DNA from: a virus
DNA: 26,651 nucleotides
IMG/VR virus record: IMGVR_UViG_3300034026_000008
Location: 1 to 26,651 of that record
Reading direction: 5' to 3' (one strand)
Shown here: positions 13,394 to 20,513 of the stretch, one piece after another
How positions within the stretch are numbered: the first letter of the stretch is position 1
How the letters are laid out: every line of letters starts with the position of its first letter
Translations under genes and position numbers: made by a program
The notes under the pieces: model-generated
What the model saw: only the letters and a program-made list of their open reading frames with translations
Told to the model about the DNA's origin: nothing
The model's database searches: none

Positions 13394-13642
13394 CTACCTC
13401 TTACCGCCCTTCTTATCTGGCGTCCTCACTAGAATTTCGTTCGGCTCGCAATCTAACACGCTACACAAGCGGTCTAAGGTCTTAAGACCTATCATCTCAA
13501 ACTCACCCTTCCACAACCGCGAAGCCATACCGGGATTGATGTCCATCGCCTTCTGAAGCTGGTAGGCGGTCTGGATGCCCCGCGCCTGCGCCACCTGTTG
13601 AATCCGCACTTTAATCATGCCGTCAGTATACGTCTGTAGCAT
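13394..13642 (-). CDS. Cro/CI-type (XRE) HTH repressor
   Basis: Small HTH protein of 82 aa from the ATG at 13642, or 74 aa from the ATG at 13618, where the family-like start MIKVRIQQVAQARGI begins. The fold (QLQKAMDINPGMASRLWKGEFEMIGLKTLDRLCSVLDCEPNEIL) is the classic Cro/C1-type XRE domain. It stands alone without a peptidase or oligomerisation domain, so it is more Cro-like or like a short repressor. Its -10 box ends 6 nt before the ATG at 13642, which suggests a leaderless transcript from that start. Three TTCAG-type repeats lie in the divergent promoter region and probably form its operators. It faces the accessory cassette that begins at 13758. Confidence 0.85.
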   Translation of the reverse strand: MLQTYTDGMIKVRIQQVAQARGIQTAYQLQKAMDINPGMASRLWKGEFEMIGLKTLDRLCSVLDCEPNEILVRTPDKKGGKR

Positions 13643-13648
13643 GGCCCC

Positions 13649-13677
13649 ATTCTACTTCAGAAATTACTTTCAGTAAA
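13649..13677 (-). promoter_or_regulatory. Leftward promoter of the XRE gene
   Basis: On the minus strand TTTACT (13672-13677), a 17-nt spacer and TAGAAT (13649-13654). Two TTCAG words (13656-13660 and 13669-13673) lie within or beside the spacer, which fits autoregulation. The -10 lies 6 nt from the ATG at 13642. Confidence 0.65.
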
Positions 13678-13717
13678 GGTATTTTCTTATTTACAAGTGT
13701 TTTCATTTCAGGTAATA
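13654..13717. promoter_or_regulatory. Three TTCAG-type putative operators of the switch
   Basis: The direct-repeat words are ACTTCAGAAAT (13654-13664), CTTTCAGTAAA (13667-13677) and ATTTCAGGTAA (13705-13715). The first two lie in the leftward XRE promoter and the third lies between the -35 and -10 of the rightward promoter. TCATTTCAG also recurs in reverse at 875-883. Confidence 0.5.
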
Positions 13718-13718
13718 T
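13690..13718 (+). promoter_or_regulatory. Rightward promoter of the accessory cassette
   Basis: TTTACA (13690-13695), a 17-nt spacer and TAATAT (13713-13718). It drives the 20-aa peptide at 13758 and the following small genes, divergently from the XRE gene, as in a lambda-type switch. Confidence 0.65.
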
Positions 13719-13757
13719 ATTTCCAGATTCGATAACACGACGAAAGGCGAACGCCAC

Positions 13758-13820
13758 ATGACCGACGAAGAGAGACAGGAGCTAAACCGACGCATGGCCG
13801 AGTGGTTCGGCATCGGCTAA
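13758..13820 (+). CDS. 20-residue peptide, leader or gene remnant
   Basis: A 21-codon frame encodes MTDEERQELNRRMAEWFGIG and stops. The sequence resembles the usual N-terminus of small phage proteins that begin with ELNRRIAEWLGW-type residues, so it may be a truncated relic. It may also serve as a coupling leader: its stop codon merges with GGAGGG, the ribosome binding site of the next gene at 13837. It is the first open frame after the rightward promoter. Confidence 0.45.
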   Translation: MTDEERQELNRRMAEWFGIG

Positions 13821-13836
13821 GGAGGGTCAAGAAACC

Positions 13837-14121
13837 ATGTTCAAAAGGCAAGTCAACGCCTGCGCTATCTCGCAATACCGCGCCGGGGATGAAGTCCTCT
13901 TCAAGTATGAAGGGCTCCTAGTCGGCACGGTCAAATGTGTCAGGTTCAGCGGCGGGAAGGTGCGCTACGAACTGACGCTCAGCCTTGAATGCGAAGTGCC
14001 CGAGTCGGAAGTTTTATCCGGCGGGGTGCAACAGATTTGCGGCGGGGTGCAAAGCCTTCACGACGCCCTGCCGCAATCCGGCGGACTGCCGCAAATAGAC
14101 GGCGGGGCGGCTGAAATTTAA
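13837..14121 (+). CDS. Small beta-barrel-like protein, paralogue 1
   Basis: 94 aa. The core YRAGDEVLFKYEGLLVGTVKCV aligns with FRPGEDVVFKFSGNLSGLVRDV of the gene at 14259. In both, a stretch of about 45 residues ends in a C/F-E-V-P/S-E-x-x-V-L pattern. The G-D-E-V-x-F-K and G-x-V-x-x-V pattern suggests an SH3-like small barrel, but no named family is recognised. The Gly-rich C-terminal tail (GGVQQICGGVQ) is encoded by short DNA repeats (GGCGGGGTGCAA twice). Ribosome binding site GGAGGG. It is expressed from the rightward promoter of the switch. Confidence 0.65.
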   Translation: MFKRQVNACAISQYRAGDEVLFKYEGLLVGTVKCVRFSGGKVRYELTLSLECEVPESEVLSGGVQQICGGVQSLHDALPQSGGLPQIDGGAAEI

Positions 14122-14191
14122 CGCATTGGCACGACGCGGGAGGGGGTTTACAGTGTGCGCCTCTTGCCCGCGTGAGGCCGCCTCGAAGCGA

Positions 14192-14222
14192 GCGCGGGGG
14201 ACGCGCCAAACGTCCCCCGCGC
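14192..14222 (+). terminator. Strong hairpin between the paralogues
   Basis: A perfect 12-bp stem GCGCGGGGGACG with CGTCCCCCGCGC and loop CGCCAAA. No U-run follows, so it may act as an RNA processing or pausing element rather than a true terminator. The rest of the 14122-14258 gap shows no gene. Confidence 0.6.
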
Positions 14223-14258
14223 CCATCCAGCACGCGACGACCAGAAGGGGGTCGCCAC

Positions 14259-14528
14259 ATGCCTGCAAGGGATAGTAAGCCGCCCGTCAGAGGCGGCACA
14301 ACTCGCCCCATCCCGACATTCAGACCGGGCGAAGACGTTGTTTTCAAGTTCAGCGGCAACCTCTCGGGGCTAGTCCGCGACGTGAAGGTTGAAGGCGAGC
14401 GCGTCACCTATCTGATTTACGCGACGTACGCCTTTGAAGTGTCCGAGGATTCCGTCCTGTGCCGCACGGCCGAAGCCGAGCGGGTTTTGGGCGGGGCCGT
14501 CGTCAAGGACAAGGGGAAAAGGTGGTAG
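14259..14528 (+). CDS. Small beta-barrel-like protein, paralogue 2
   Basis: 89 aa from the ATG at 14259 with AGAAGGGGG upstream; a longer frame from 14172 would run through the hairpin and is less likely. The core FRPGEDVVFKFSGNLSGLVRDV is related to the protein at 13837, so the pair arose by duplication or by separate capture of one family. The N-terminus is a basic, Pro-rich extension and the C-terminus is Lys-rich. Function unknown; the repeated small-barrel design suggests a nucleic-acid- or protein-binding accessory factor. Confidence 0.65.
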   Translation: MPARDSKPPVRGGTTRPIPTFRPGEDVVFKFSGNLSGLVRDVKVEGERVTYLIYATYAFEVSEDSVLCRTAEAERVLGGAVVKDKGKRW

Positions 14529-14639
14529 CCGCGTCTGCTAGGGCGTCGCGGCTGCGGGGCCGGGCGGTGTCCGTTGGGGTGACGCCGCCCGCGCATAGCG
14601 GAAGGGGGCGCTGTGGGCATCATGCTCAGCGACTAAACC

Positions 14640-14816
14640 ATGATGGGACTCGCGGAACTTCATGCCGCCGGGGAGCGGCACAGGGAGCAACTGAAGAATC
14701 CGTATCGCCCGAGGCCGGAGCGTTGGAACATGGGCGCGGCGATTCGTCGCATACTGGGGAGAATGCGGCGGTCGAGGGCAACCCGGAGGCGTGCGCCTTC
14801 GGTCGCGCAGCACTAA
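14640..14816 (+). CDS. Small basic hypothetical protein
   Basis: 58 aa, frame from two adjacent ATG codons at 14640. The sequence (LAELHAAGERHREQLKNP, then NMGAAIRRILGRMRR) has a plausible amphipathic helix and a very basic tail. No strong ribosome binding site is seen, and a 4-codon frame (14622-14636) ends just before it and may couple translation. A terminator-like hairpin follows at 14837. No family is recognised. Confidence 0.4.
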   Translation: MMGLAELHAAGERHREQLKNPYRPRPERWNMGAAIRRILGRMRRSRATRRRAPSVAQH

Positions 14817-14836
14817 CGCTTTTCAATCGGGCGTGT

Positions 14837-14871
14837 GAAGGGGTCGGGCGTGTCGGGCGTCCGGCCCCTTC
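14837..14871 (+). terminator. Terminator-like hairpin before the HNH genes
   Basis: GAAGGGG (14837-14843) pairs with CCCCTTC (14865-14871), extended inward by CGG/CCG. It is followed by GTGTCTTT, a weak U-rich tail. It separates the small-protein group from the HNH genes. Confidence 0.5.
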
Positions 14872-14881
14872 GTGTCTTTGG

Positions 14882-14901
14882 GGGTCATAACGTTATGACC
14901 C
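14882..14901. promoter_or_regulatory. Dispersed palindrome, copy extended to 20 bp
   Basis: GGGTCATAACGTTATGACCC is a perfect 20-bp palindrome that contains the core ATAACGTTAT (14887-14896). The HNH start codon (ATG at 14895) is part of the right arm, so a bound protein would block translation initiation DNA and any nearby promoter. Confidence 0.75.
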
Positions 14902-15188
14902 GCCTATCAACCGAGCAAAGAATACGGCTGAGGGTTCAGAGACGACGCCGGGCCTCCGACGCGAACGCGGCGCGGCGCGCGCGCCTCTACACTGAACAGG
15001 TTGAACAGGTGAGCCGTGATGAGATTGCCGAGAGAGATAGCCACCTGTGCCACATCTGCGGGGAGTGGGTTTCCGTGCATGAGATGAGTCTAGACCATGT
15101 AGTCCCGTTGATTCGCGGCGGGACTCACACGAAGGACAATATTAAGTTGGCTCACAAGGTATGCAATTCTAGGAAGGGGGCGCGGTGA
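14895..15188 (+). CDS. HNH endonuclease 1
   Basis: 97 aa from the ATG in the palindrome. An Arg-rich N-terminus precedes a compact HNH domain with zinc cysteines C52-x2-C55, the catalytic LDH (H68), the loop PLIRGG and the closing DNIKLAHKVCNSRKG (C90, N91). The missing second C of the usual C-x2-C at the end is replaced by S. HNH enzymes of this size act in phage DNA packaging, homing or restriction. Here it lies far from the terminase, in an accessory cassette, and overlaps the next HNH gene by GTGA, so a homing or accessory role is more likely. Confidence 0.85.
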   Translation: MTRLSTEQRIRLRVQRRRRASDANAARRARLYTEQVEQVSRDEIAERDSHLCHICGEWVSVHEMSLDHVVPLIRGGTHTKDNIKLAHKVCNSRKGAR

Positions 15189-15940
15189 CGCTTAAGACCT
15201 GTAAAGAGTGCGCGCGGGCCTTACCCCTATCTGACTTCTACAAGAAGCAAAGAGGGAAGTACGGCGTTGATGCCCTGTGTAAGTCATGCAGACTCGCCCG
15301 GCAGAATACCCGCCTGCTAGACCCCGAAGTGCGCGAGCGCAAAAGAGAGAGCAATAGAAGGTTAGCGCAAACCCCTGCAAGGAAAGCTAGCATGCGCGAG
15401 CATCACCGCCGCTATAGGGAACAGAATCGGCAAGAAATTAAAGAAAGGGCGCGCGCGTGGCGCAAGTCTCATCCCGAGAAAATAAGGACTTACACGGTGA
15501 AGTATCGCCATAAGAATTACGAGGCGACGCGCAAACGCGAACAGAAGCAATACGAGAGGCGGATGCAGGAAAACCCCGATAGCGTTCGCATGTGGGGCCG
15601 TCTCGCGGCCCAACGGCGGAAGGCCCGACGCCTCGCCGCGCAGGGCGTCTGCACTAAAGAACAGTTCATGGCTAAGTGTGAATACTTCGGTTGGCGCTGC
15701 TACCTGTGCGGCATTAAATTAAACACTACGTCGGTTCAGATGGAACACCGTAAGCCACTTTCGCGGGGAGGCGCTAATTGGCCCGCCAACCTAGCACCCG
15801 CCTGCGCCGGGTGCAACTATTCAAAGGGCACTAAGACGGAGGCGGAGTTTCGCGTTTGGCTGGTTGAACATTGCGGCGGTAGAATTTCCGCCCATGAGAA
15901 ACAAGGTCATTTTGACGCTCAGCCTGCTACTGGCCTTTAG
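15185..15940 (+). CDS. HNH endonuclease 2 with N-terminal zinc ribbon
   Basis: 251 aa, GTG start overlapping the stop of HNH 1. The N-terminal zinc ribbon (C6-x2-C9, C32-x2-C35) is typical of phage-borne HNH proteins. A long, very basic helical region (about 45-150, many Arg/Lys/Glu) probably binds DNA. The C-terminal HNH domain has C172-x2-C175, the catalytic MEH (H188), LSRGG, N202 and C207-x2-C210-N211. The domain is complete, so activity is plausible. Tandem HNH genes of different architecture suggest a freestanding homing pair or a repeated insertion site. Confidence 0.87.
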   Translation: MTLKTCKECARALPLSDFYKKQRGKYGVDALCKSCRLARQNTRLLDPEVRERKRESNRRLAQTPARKASMREHHRRYREQNRQEIKERARAWRKSHPEKIRTYTVKYRHKNYEATRKREQKQYERRMQENPDSVRMWGRLAAQRRKARRLAAQGVCTKEQFMAKCEYFGWRCYLCGIKLNTTSVQMEHRKPLSRGGANWPANLAPACAGCNYSKGTKTEAEFRVWLVEHCGGRISAHEKQGHFDAQPATGL

Positions 15941-16148
15941 CGTCTTCGCGCAAACACAGACATCAACCAAGTCCCCTGTCGAAACAAAGGCGCGGACGTG
16001 GGAATACAACACGGTAGTAACGTCGCTCCAAACCGCGAATAAAGATTTGGGTAAGTTGGGCGGGGAGGGGTGGGAGCTTGTGTCTACAAATGAAACGACA
16101 ATATCAGGCAGCACTTACTATGTTGTATTCTTAAAACGGCCGAAGTAG
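15894..16148 (+). CDS. Exported DUF4177-like protein
   Basis: 84 aa from the ATG at 15894, overlapping the end of HNH 2 by 47 nt in another frame. A clean signal peptide (MRNKVILTLSLLLAFSVFAQ) is followed by a short domain with TWEYNTV, LGGEGWELVSTN and YYVVFLKRP, the typical layout of the DUF4177 family. Its biochemical role is unknown. It ends 14 bp from the convergent tape measure gene with no terminator between. An exported cellular-type protein in a phage tail region looks like a cargo (moron) gene. Confidence 0.75.
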   Translation: MRNKVILTLSLLLAFSVFAQTQTSTKSPVETKARTWEYNTVVTSLQTANKDLGKLGGEGWELVSTNETTISGSTYYVVFLKRPK

Positions 16149-16162
16149 GGCGCACCTCATCC

Positions 16163-19100
16163 TCATGAAACCCTCAAATTCCGCGCCAACTCGTCAGTAA
16201 ATCCGCCGTCTGAGCCCGTGTTGCGCAACACGGCCGCGCCAGCCGCCTGCGTACCCTCAGAGGTATTAAGTCCGCGCTCAACAATGTCGCCGGGGCTGGC
16301 CGTCTTAAAGGGGGTGAGCGCGCCCGAGACTTCGCGCATAGATTGAACGACGAGTGCCGTGCGCGTCTGGTCGCGCGCCTCCGCTCCCCTCATATAGTTA
16401 ATCACGTCCGCAAGCGCATTACCCATTAACCCATGCCCCTGCGCGCCGCCCGGCCCGCCGTCTGGGGTGGAGCCGATTCCATACGTGAACTGTCTGTTAT
16501 TTGGTTCCGAACCCTGGCCGACCGCGTTCCCGGCCGCCGACGAGGAAGAGTTACGGGTTAACCCCGCGCTGTTAGCAGCAATACGCGCGCCGACTCCGGC
16601 CCCCAACGCTAGAAGGCCGAAAGCGGTGGCAGCCTTAGCGTGCAACACAGCGCCGCGCGCATCACCGAAGGCGAGCGAACCTATGGCGTAAGCCCCGTGC
16701 TTTAAAGCTTGAATGGCGGCGTCCGCCGCAACTGCCGCGAGACTTTCGGCCAGCGCCCTTTTAAGAGCCTTACCTAAACTTTCACCGTATAAGAGCCAGC
16801 TAACGATGCCTTGCCGGGTGGCGTCCTCCATCGCCCGGAAGCTTTCAATGACGGTTGAAGCTATCGAGGCCGTTGACTGACGGATTGAACCTGCGGCATC
16901 CGCTACGGCGTTTTTGAAATTAGTCCAGAAATCTTTAATACCCTTAAACGGGTCGCTATTCGTATCCCTTTTGTATCTATCCTCTATCTCCTTCTTTCTT
17001 CTCTGATATTCCTCTTCCGACAATAAATCTCTATCTCTGAAGAGGTCTTCTAGCTCTTTCTTACGCTCAAGATATTTTGAATCCTTCTGCGCCGCTTCTG
17101 CGTCGTAACGGTCGTTAATTTCTTGCAGCCTGCGCCGATACTCCTCTTCTCCTATCTCGTTACGTTCGGTATCCAGAGTGCGAATTTCGGCCCGCCGTCT
17201 GGCGTTGAGGTCAGTCGAACGGAGGCGGGCTATCTCCGCCTCTTTCTCATCCTCAAGTTCGTCATGCCGCCGCTCTCGCCTGAGACGAATCTCTGTTAAG
17301 TCGGCGTCGCGCTCGGCCCTTGCAATTTCGGCGCGGGAGGCGTGGCGGCGGCGCATGGCCTCAATGTCGAGTCGGCCGACTTCTAGGGCTTCCGAGAGCG
17401 CGTCACGCTGGATGCGCTTACGGGCCTCGTTCAACTCCCTAAGACGTTGGATGTCCTCGCGCTCAGCATCCGAAGTGCGGAACGGGACGTTAGTTTCAAA
17501 GGTAATCTTCGCGGTCTTCTCGCGGGCGAGCGCGGCTTTTGCGGCTGCTACCTCCTCCTCACGCTTTTGCTTATCGAAAATATTCTTGGCGCGCTCTAGG
17601 TCTTCCTCGTAAGCTTTGATTCGACGGTCAAACCCGCGCCGCTCCACTTCTATGATTGCGTTCTCCGTATCAACTGCGGAACGTAGGCGAGCCTGCCCGA
17701 CGGCGCGTAAAGAGGTTATGAGGGCGGCCTCCGACGCTTCGCGCACGTCAAGTTGAATCTGCCGATAGATGAGAAGGGTGCGGATGCGACTCTCAAAATC
17801 TGCGCGCTCTGCGGCCAGTTCGCGGCGGCGGGCTTCGGCTTCCTTGCGCCTATTCTGAGATAGTTTCAGCGCCAACTCGTCTTCGAGGCGCGCGCGCTCC
17901 TCCGTCCCTTGCGCGACTGTAGCGATGCGGCGGCGGATTTCTGCCGTTTCGAGATTCGTTATGTTGCGCTCGATTGCGCTGATTCTCTGTTCATTCGTGA
18001 GCCGTAAGGATTCGTCGCGCTCTGCGGCGTCACGGAGAATTTCTATCTCCCGTTCGGCACTCTCACGCGCGAGGGCAAGAAGAGAATCCCGGTGTCTCTC
18101 CTCGTTCGTTCGCTCCTGTTGTCGCCCTTCAGACCGAATGTTTTCTATTTCGGTTTCGGTTTCGCTAACGATTTGCTTCCGCTTGACTTCAAGACTCTTT
18201 AAATCGTCAAGCCGTTTTTTCGCCTTCTCGTCGCTCGCCCCGTGAGGCCCGAGGCCCGGCGTTTCGGCCTCCTGTCGCTTAAGTTTGATTTGCTCGTCAA
18301 GCTCTTTTAGCTGCGCGTCCTTCTCTTCTCTTAGTGCTTTAATCCGTTCTTCATCAAACTGCGCGCGCGTAATCCTCGTTTCGTTGTAGGCCCTCTGCGC
18401 CGCCGCGAGCCGCGACTTGGTTGCAATTTCAACCTCTTCGAGTGCCAGCCTGAGCGCGCGTAAGCTCTCACTCTCCTCTTCAATTGAGTCGGTTAAGTGT
18501 TTAATTTGAGGTACGGCACGCGCCTGCGCGGTACTCAAGTCCTCAGTCCCGTTCGTGGCCTCCCCAATTTTAAATGCAAGAAACCCGAGCGGGTTGAGTA
18601 TCGGCAGCAGGACACGCGACCATTTTGCCGTGGCAGTCTCGGCCTTCGTGCCCGCGTTTGTGTACTTTGCGAGGGCGTGCGCGCCACCTGTGACAGCGGC
18701 CACCGCCGCCGCAACCGCGGCCGACAGCAAACCCACCTTGACGGCCATAGTCGCCGCCGCCCCTGCTGACAGCCCTGCCGTCCCCTGCATGACCTGACCC
18801 AGCAGGCGCAGGTTGGAGATGGTAGGGACGAGCGCCAGCGCGTTCAGCGCCACGTAAGCCTTCTGGAGCGAGATGACCGTGTTGATGAGCGTGCCGGTGA
18901 TGAAAAGCGTCGGGCCTGCCACGGCCGCGAACGCGCCGACTCCGACCACGGCCGTCCTGACGGGCGCCGGCAGCGCGGCGAACGCCCGGCCGAGCGCCTC
19001 GACGATGGGAACGCCGGCGTCCACGATCGGCGTCAGCGAGTCGATGACCGCGAGGCCGAGGGGGCGCAGGGCGAGGGCGACGCGGTCCGACAACTTCTCA

Positions 19101-20032
19101 AACCGGGTCGCGATCGACTCCGTCACGTTGGCGAGGCCGGGGTTGCGAGAGGCGGCGTCGGCGAAGGCGGCGAAGAAATCGTCGACCGTCCTGATGCCCA
19201 TCCGCTGCGCCGACTTGCGTATGGCCGCGGCGTTGATCGGCGAGTCGACGTTGAAGAGTTCGGTGATGATCTGCCCGGCCACCGGGGACTGGCCGACTAA
19301 TTCCTTCAGGTCGGTGCGCTCGAAGTTCTGGGTGACGAGCTGCGTCAGGTTGCGCGCGAATTTCTGGGGATCCCCTAATGGGCTGACGGCGTTCAGCCTT
19401 CCGAGCGCGGGGAGGATGCGGTCTATCGTCTGTTCGGTGACTTTGAGCGGGCGCAGCTGGGCGTCGAGGGTGGTGGCGAGGCCGGAAGTCAGTCCGGGGG
19501 TCTTGTTCGCTATCGCGATCAGTCGCGCGAACCGCTTCTCCGCGACCTCGGTCTCGCCGGTGAAGGCCCGCAAAACATTGAGCTGAGTGTCGATGTTGCG
19601 GGCAGACCTGACGGCGGCGGCGGCGAGCGCGACCAGCGGGAGGGTGAGGCCCACGCTCAGCCGGCGCCCCGTGGACTCGAACTGCGAGCCCATCTGCCCC
19701 AGCGTGTCCCGCGCGTTCTGGCGGATCTGGTTTAGCTGCTGGGCGGCGTTGGCCCTAATCTGCGCGAGCTGCTGGGCCGTGTGGACGCGTATCTGCCCGA
19801 GCTGCTGGGCCGTGTTGACGCGCGTCTGGCCGATGTTACCGGCGGCGGCTTGCTTAATGCCGGCGAGGTTCTGGGCCGCGGCGGCGCGGGCCTGGCCGAG
19901 GTTCGAGGCGACGGTGGTCTTGATCGACGCGAGATCGCGCGCGGTCTGAACGCGCACGTCGTCCCACGCCTTCTTATAGGCGACCGTCTCGGCCGTTAGC
20001 CGTAATTTAACCTCGTCCTCGTTAGCAGCCAT
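16163..20032 (-). CDS. Tail tape measure protein
   Basis: 1289 aa, the longest gene, which sets tail length. N-terminus: seven 11-residue repeats (32-108, pattern QQLxQIRxxAA). Then hydrophobic segments (for example LSVGLTLPLVALAAAAV, VVGVGAFAAVAGPTLFITG and VGLLSAAVAAAVAAV), a very long charged coiled coil (about 500-1010, rich in Arg/Glu), and a Gly/Ala-rich C-terminal part with another hydrophobic stretch (FGLLALGAGVGA). The start ATG overlaps a dispersed palindrome and lies 4 bp after the stop of the gpG-like gene. Base use changes inside the gene: rows near 17 kb are about 38-45% GC and rows near 19 kb about 67%. The 3' two thirds thus seem to come from another source. Confidence 0.92.
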   Translation of the reverse strand: MAANEDEVKLRLTAETVAYKKAWDDVRVQTARDLASIKTTVASNLGQARAAAAQNLAGIKQAAAGNIGQTRVNTAQQLGQIRVHTAQQLAQIRANAAQQLNQIRQNARDTLGQMGSQFESTGRRLSVGLTLPLVALAAAAVRSARNIDTQLNVLRAFTGETEVAEKRFARLIAIANKTPGLTSGLATTLDAQLRPLKVTEQTIDRILPALGRLNAVSPLGDPQKFARNLTQLVTQNFERTDLKELVGQSPVAGQIITELFNVDSPINAAAIRKSAQRMGIRTVDDFFAAFADAASRNPGLANVTESIATRFEKLSDRVALALRPLGLAVIDSLTPIVDAGVPIVEALGRAFAALPAPVRTAVVGVGAFAAVAGPTLFITGTLINTVISLQKAYVALNALALVPTISNLRLLGQVMQGTAGLSAGAAATMAVKVGLLSAAVAAAVAAVTGGAHALAKYTNAGTKAETATAKWSRVLLPILNPLGFLAFKIGEATNGTEDLSTAQARAVPQIKHLTDSIEEESESLRALRLALEEVEIATKSRLAAAQRAYNETRITRAQFDEERIKALREEKDAQLKELDEQIKLKRQEAETPGLGPHGASDEKAKKRLDDLKSLEVKRKQIVSETETEIENIRSEGRQQERTNEERHRDSLLALARESAEREIEILRDAAERDESLRLTNEQRISAIERNITNLETAEIRRRIATVAQGTEERARLEDELALKLSQNRRKEAEARRRELAAERADFESRIRTLLIYRQIQLDVREASEAALITSLRAVGQARLRSAVDTENAIIEVERRGFDRRIKAYEEDLERAKNIFDKQKREEEVAAAKAALAREKTAKITFETNVPFRTSDAEREDIQRLRELNEARKRIQRDALSEALEVGRLDIEAMRRRHASRAEIARAERDADLTEIRLRRERRHDELEDEKEAEIARLRSTDLNARRRAEIRTLDTERNEIGEEEYRRRLQEINDRYDAEAAQKDSKYLERKKELEDLFRDRDLLSEEEYQRRKKEIEDRYKRDTNSDPFKGIKDFWTNFKNAVADAAGSIRQSTASIASTVIESFRAMEDATRQGIVSWLLYGESLGKALKRALAESLAAVAADAAIQALKHGAYAIGSLAFGDARGAVLHAKAATAFGLLALGAGVGARIAANSAGLTRNSSSSAAGNAVGQGSEPNNRQFTYGIGSTPDGGPGGAQGHGLMGNALADVINYMRGAEARDQTRTALVVQSMREVSGALTPFKTASPGDIVERGLNTSEGTQAAGAAVLRNTGSDGGFTDELARNLRVS
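19709..19939 (-). repeat. Seven tandem 33-bp (11-residue) repeats in the tape measure gene
   Basis: Residues 32-108 split into seven hendecads such as QQLGQIRVHTA, QQLAQIRANAA and QQLNQIRQNAR. Eleven-residue periodicity fits a right-handed or straight coiled coil. Repeat number could adjust tail length in steps. Confidence 0.85.
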
Positions 20033-20040
20033 AACGTTAT
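20031..20040. promoter_or_regulatory. Dispersed palindrome ATAACGTTAT, copy at the tape measure start
   Basis: Exact copy that includes the TAA stop of the gpG-like gene and part of the tape measure ATG, so the whole gene junction is built from the palindrome. Confidence 0.7.
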
Positions 20041-20498
20041 AGGCGCCTCAGCTTGGCGGCCAGCCGGCCCGCGATGAAGTCCCTCAAACGTTTGCGAAAG
20101 TCTCTCGTGCGGTTGATGATCCTGCGCCGCTTCCTCCCTTTCCGTTTGGGCCGCTTCTGATGAAATTGCGGGTAAGGCAGGTCGGTGCCGAAGACAGCCC
20201 CGCCGGGCTCGACGATCCTGACTTGGTGCTCCTCACCCTCAGGCCCGGTTAAAGAGCGGAACGTGGCGCCGGTCGCCTGGAGGATCGGGCGGTCGCCGTA
20301 GAGTTTTTTCTTGCGGCTCTCGTAAGCGTCCGAGAGTCGCGGCCACTGACCCCTTCCCTCGGACTCGAAATGCTCGCGAAGCTCCGGGATGACAACCTCG
20401 TCGATGGCGTCGTTGAAGACGTCCGTCATGTTGGCGAGCTCAGCGGCGCGCCGCATCTTCTCTTGCCATTGACGGTCGCCTTGCCAGTCGGCCGACAT
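20037..20498 (-). CDS. gpG-like virion morphogenesis/tail completion protein
   Basis: 153 aa. The segment GRGQWPRLSDAYESRKKK, followed by GDRPILQATGATFRSLT and LPYPQFHQ, is the recognisable pattern of the phage virion morphogenesis family (Mu gpG-like). The C-terminus is very basic (RPKRKGRKRRR). The protein may help to join tail and head or to terminate the tail. In this genome it lies between the tail chaperone and the tape measure, an unusual place for the family. GGGGGTGGGGG precedes the start. Confidence 0.75.
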   Translation of the reverse strand: MSADWQGDRQWQEKMRRAAELANMTDVFNDAIDEVVIPELREHFESEGRGQWPRLSDAYESRKKKLYGDRPILQATGATFRSLTGPEGEEHQVRIVEPGGAVFGTDLPYPQFHQKRPKRKGRKRRRIINRTRDFRKRLRDFIAGRLAAKLRRL

Positions 20499-20513
20499 GC
20501 CCCCACCCCCGTC

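Noticed and set aside
14835-14894. Longer start of HNH 1 at 14835
   Set aside because: It passes through a terminator-like hairpin; the inner ATG at 14895 gives a normal small HNH protein.
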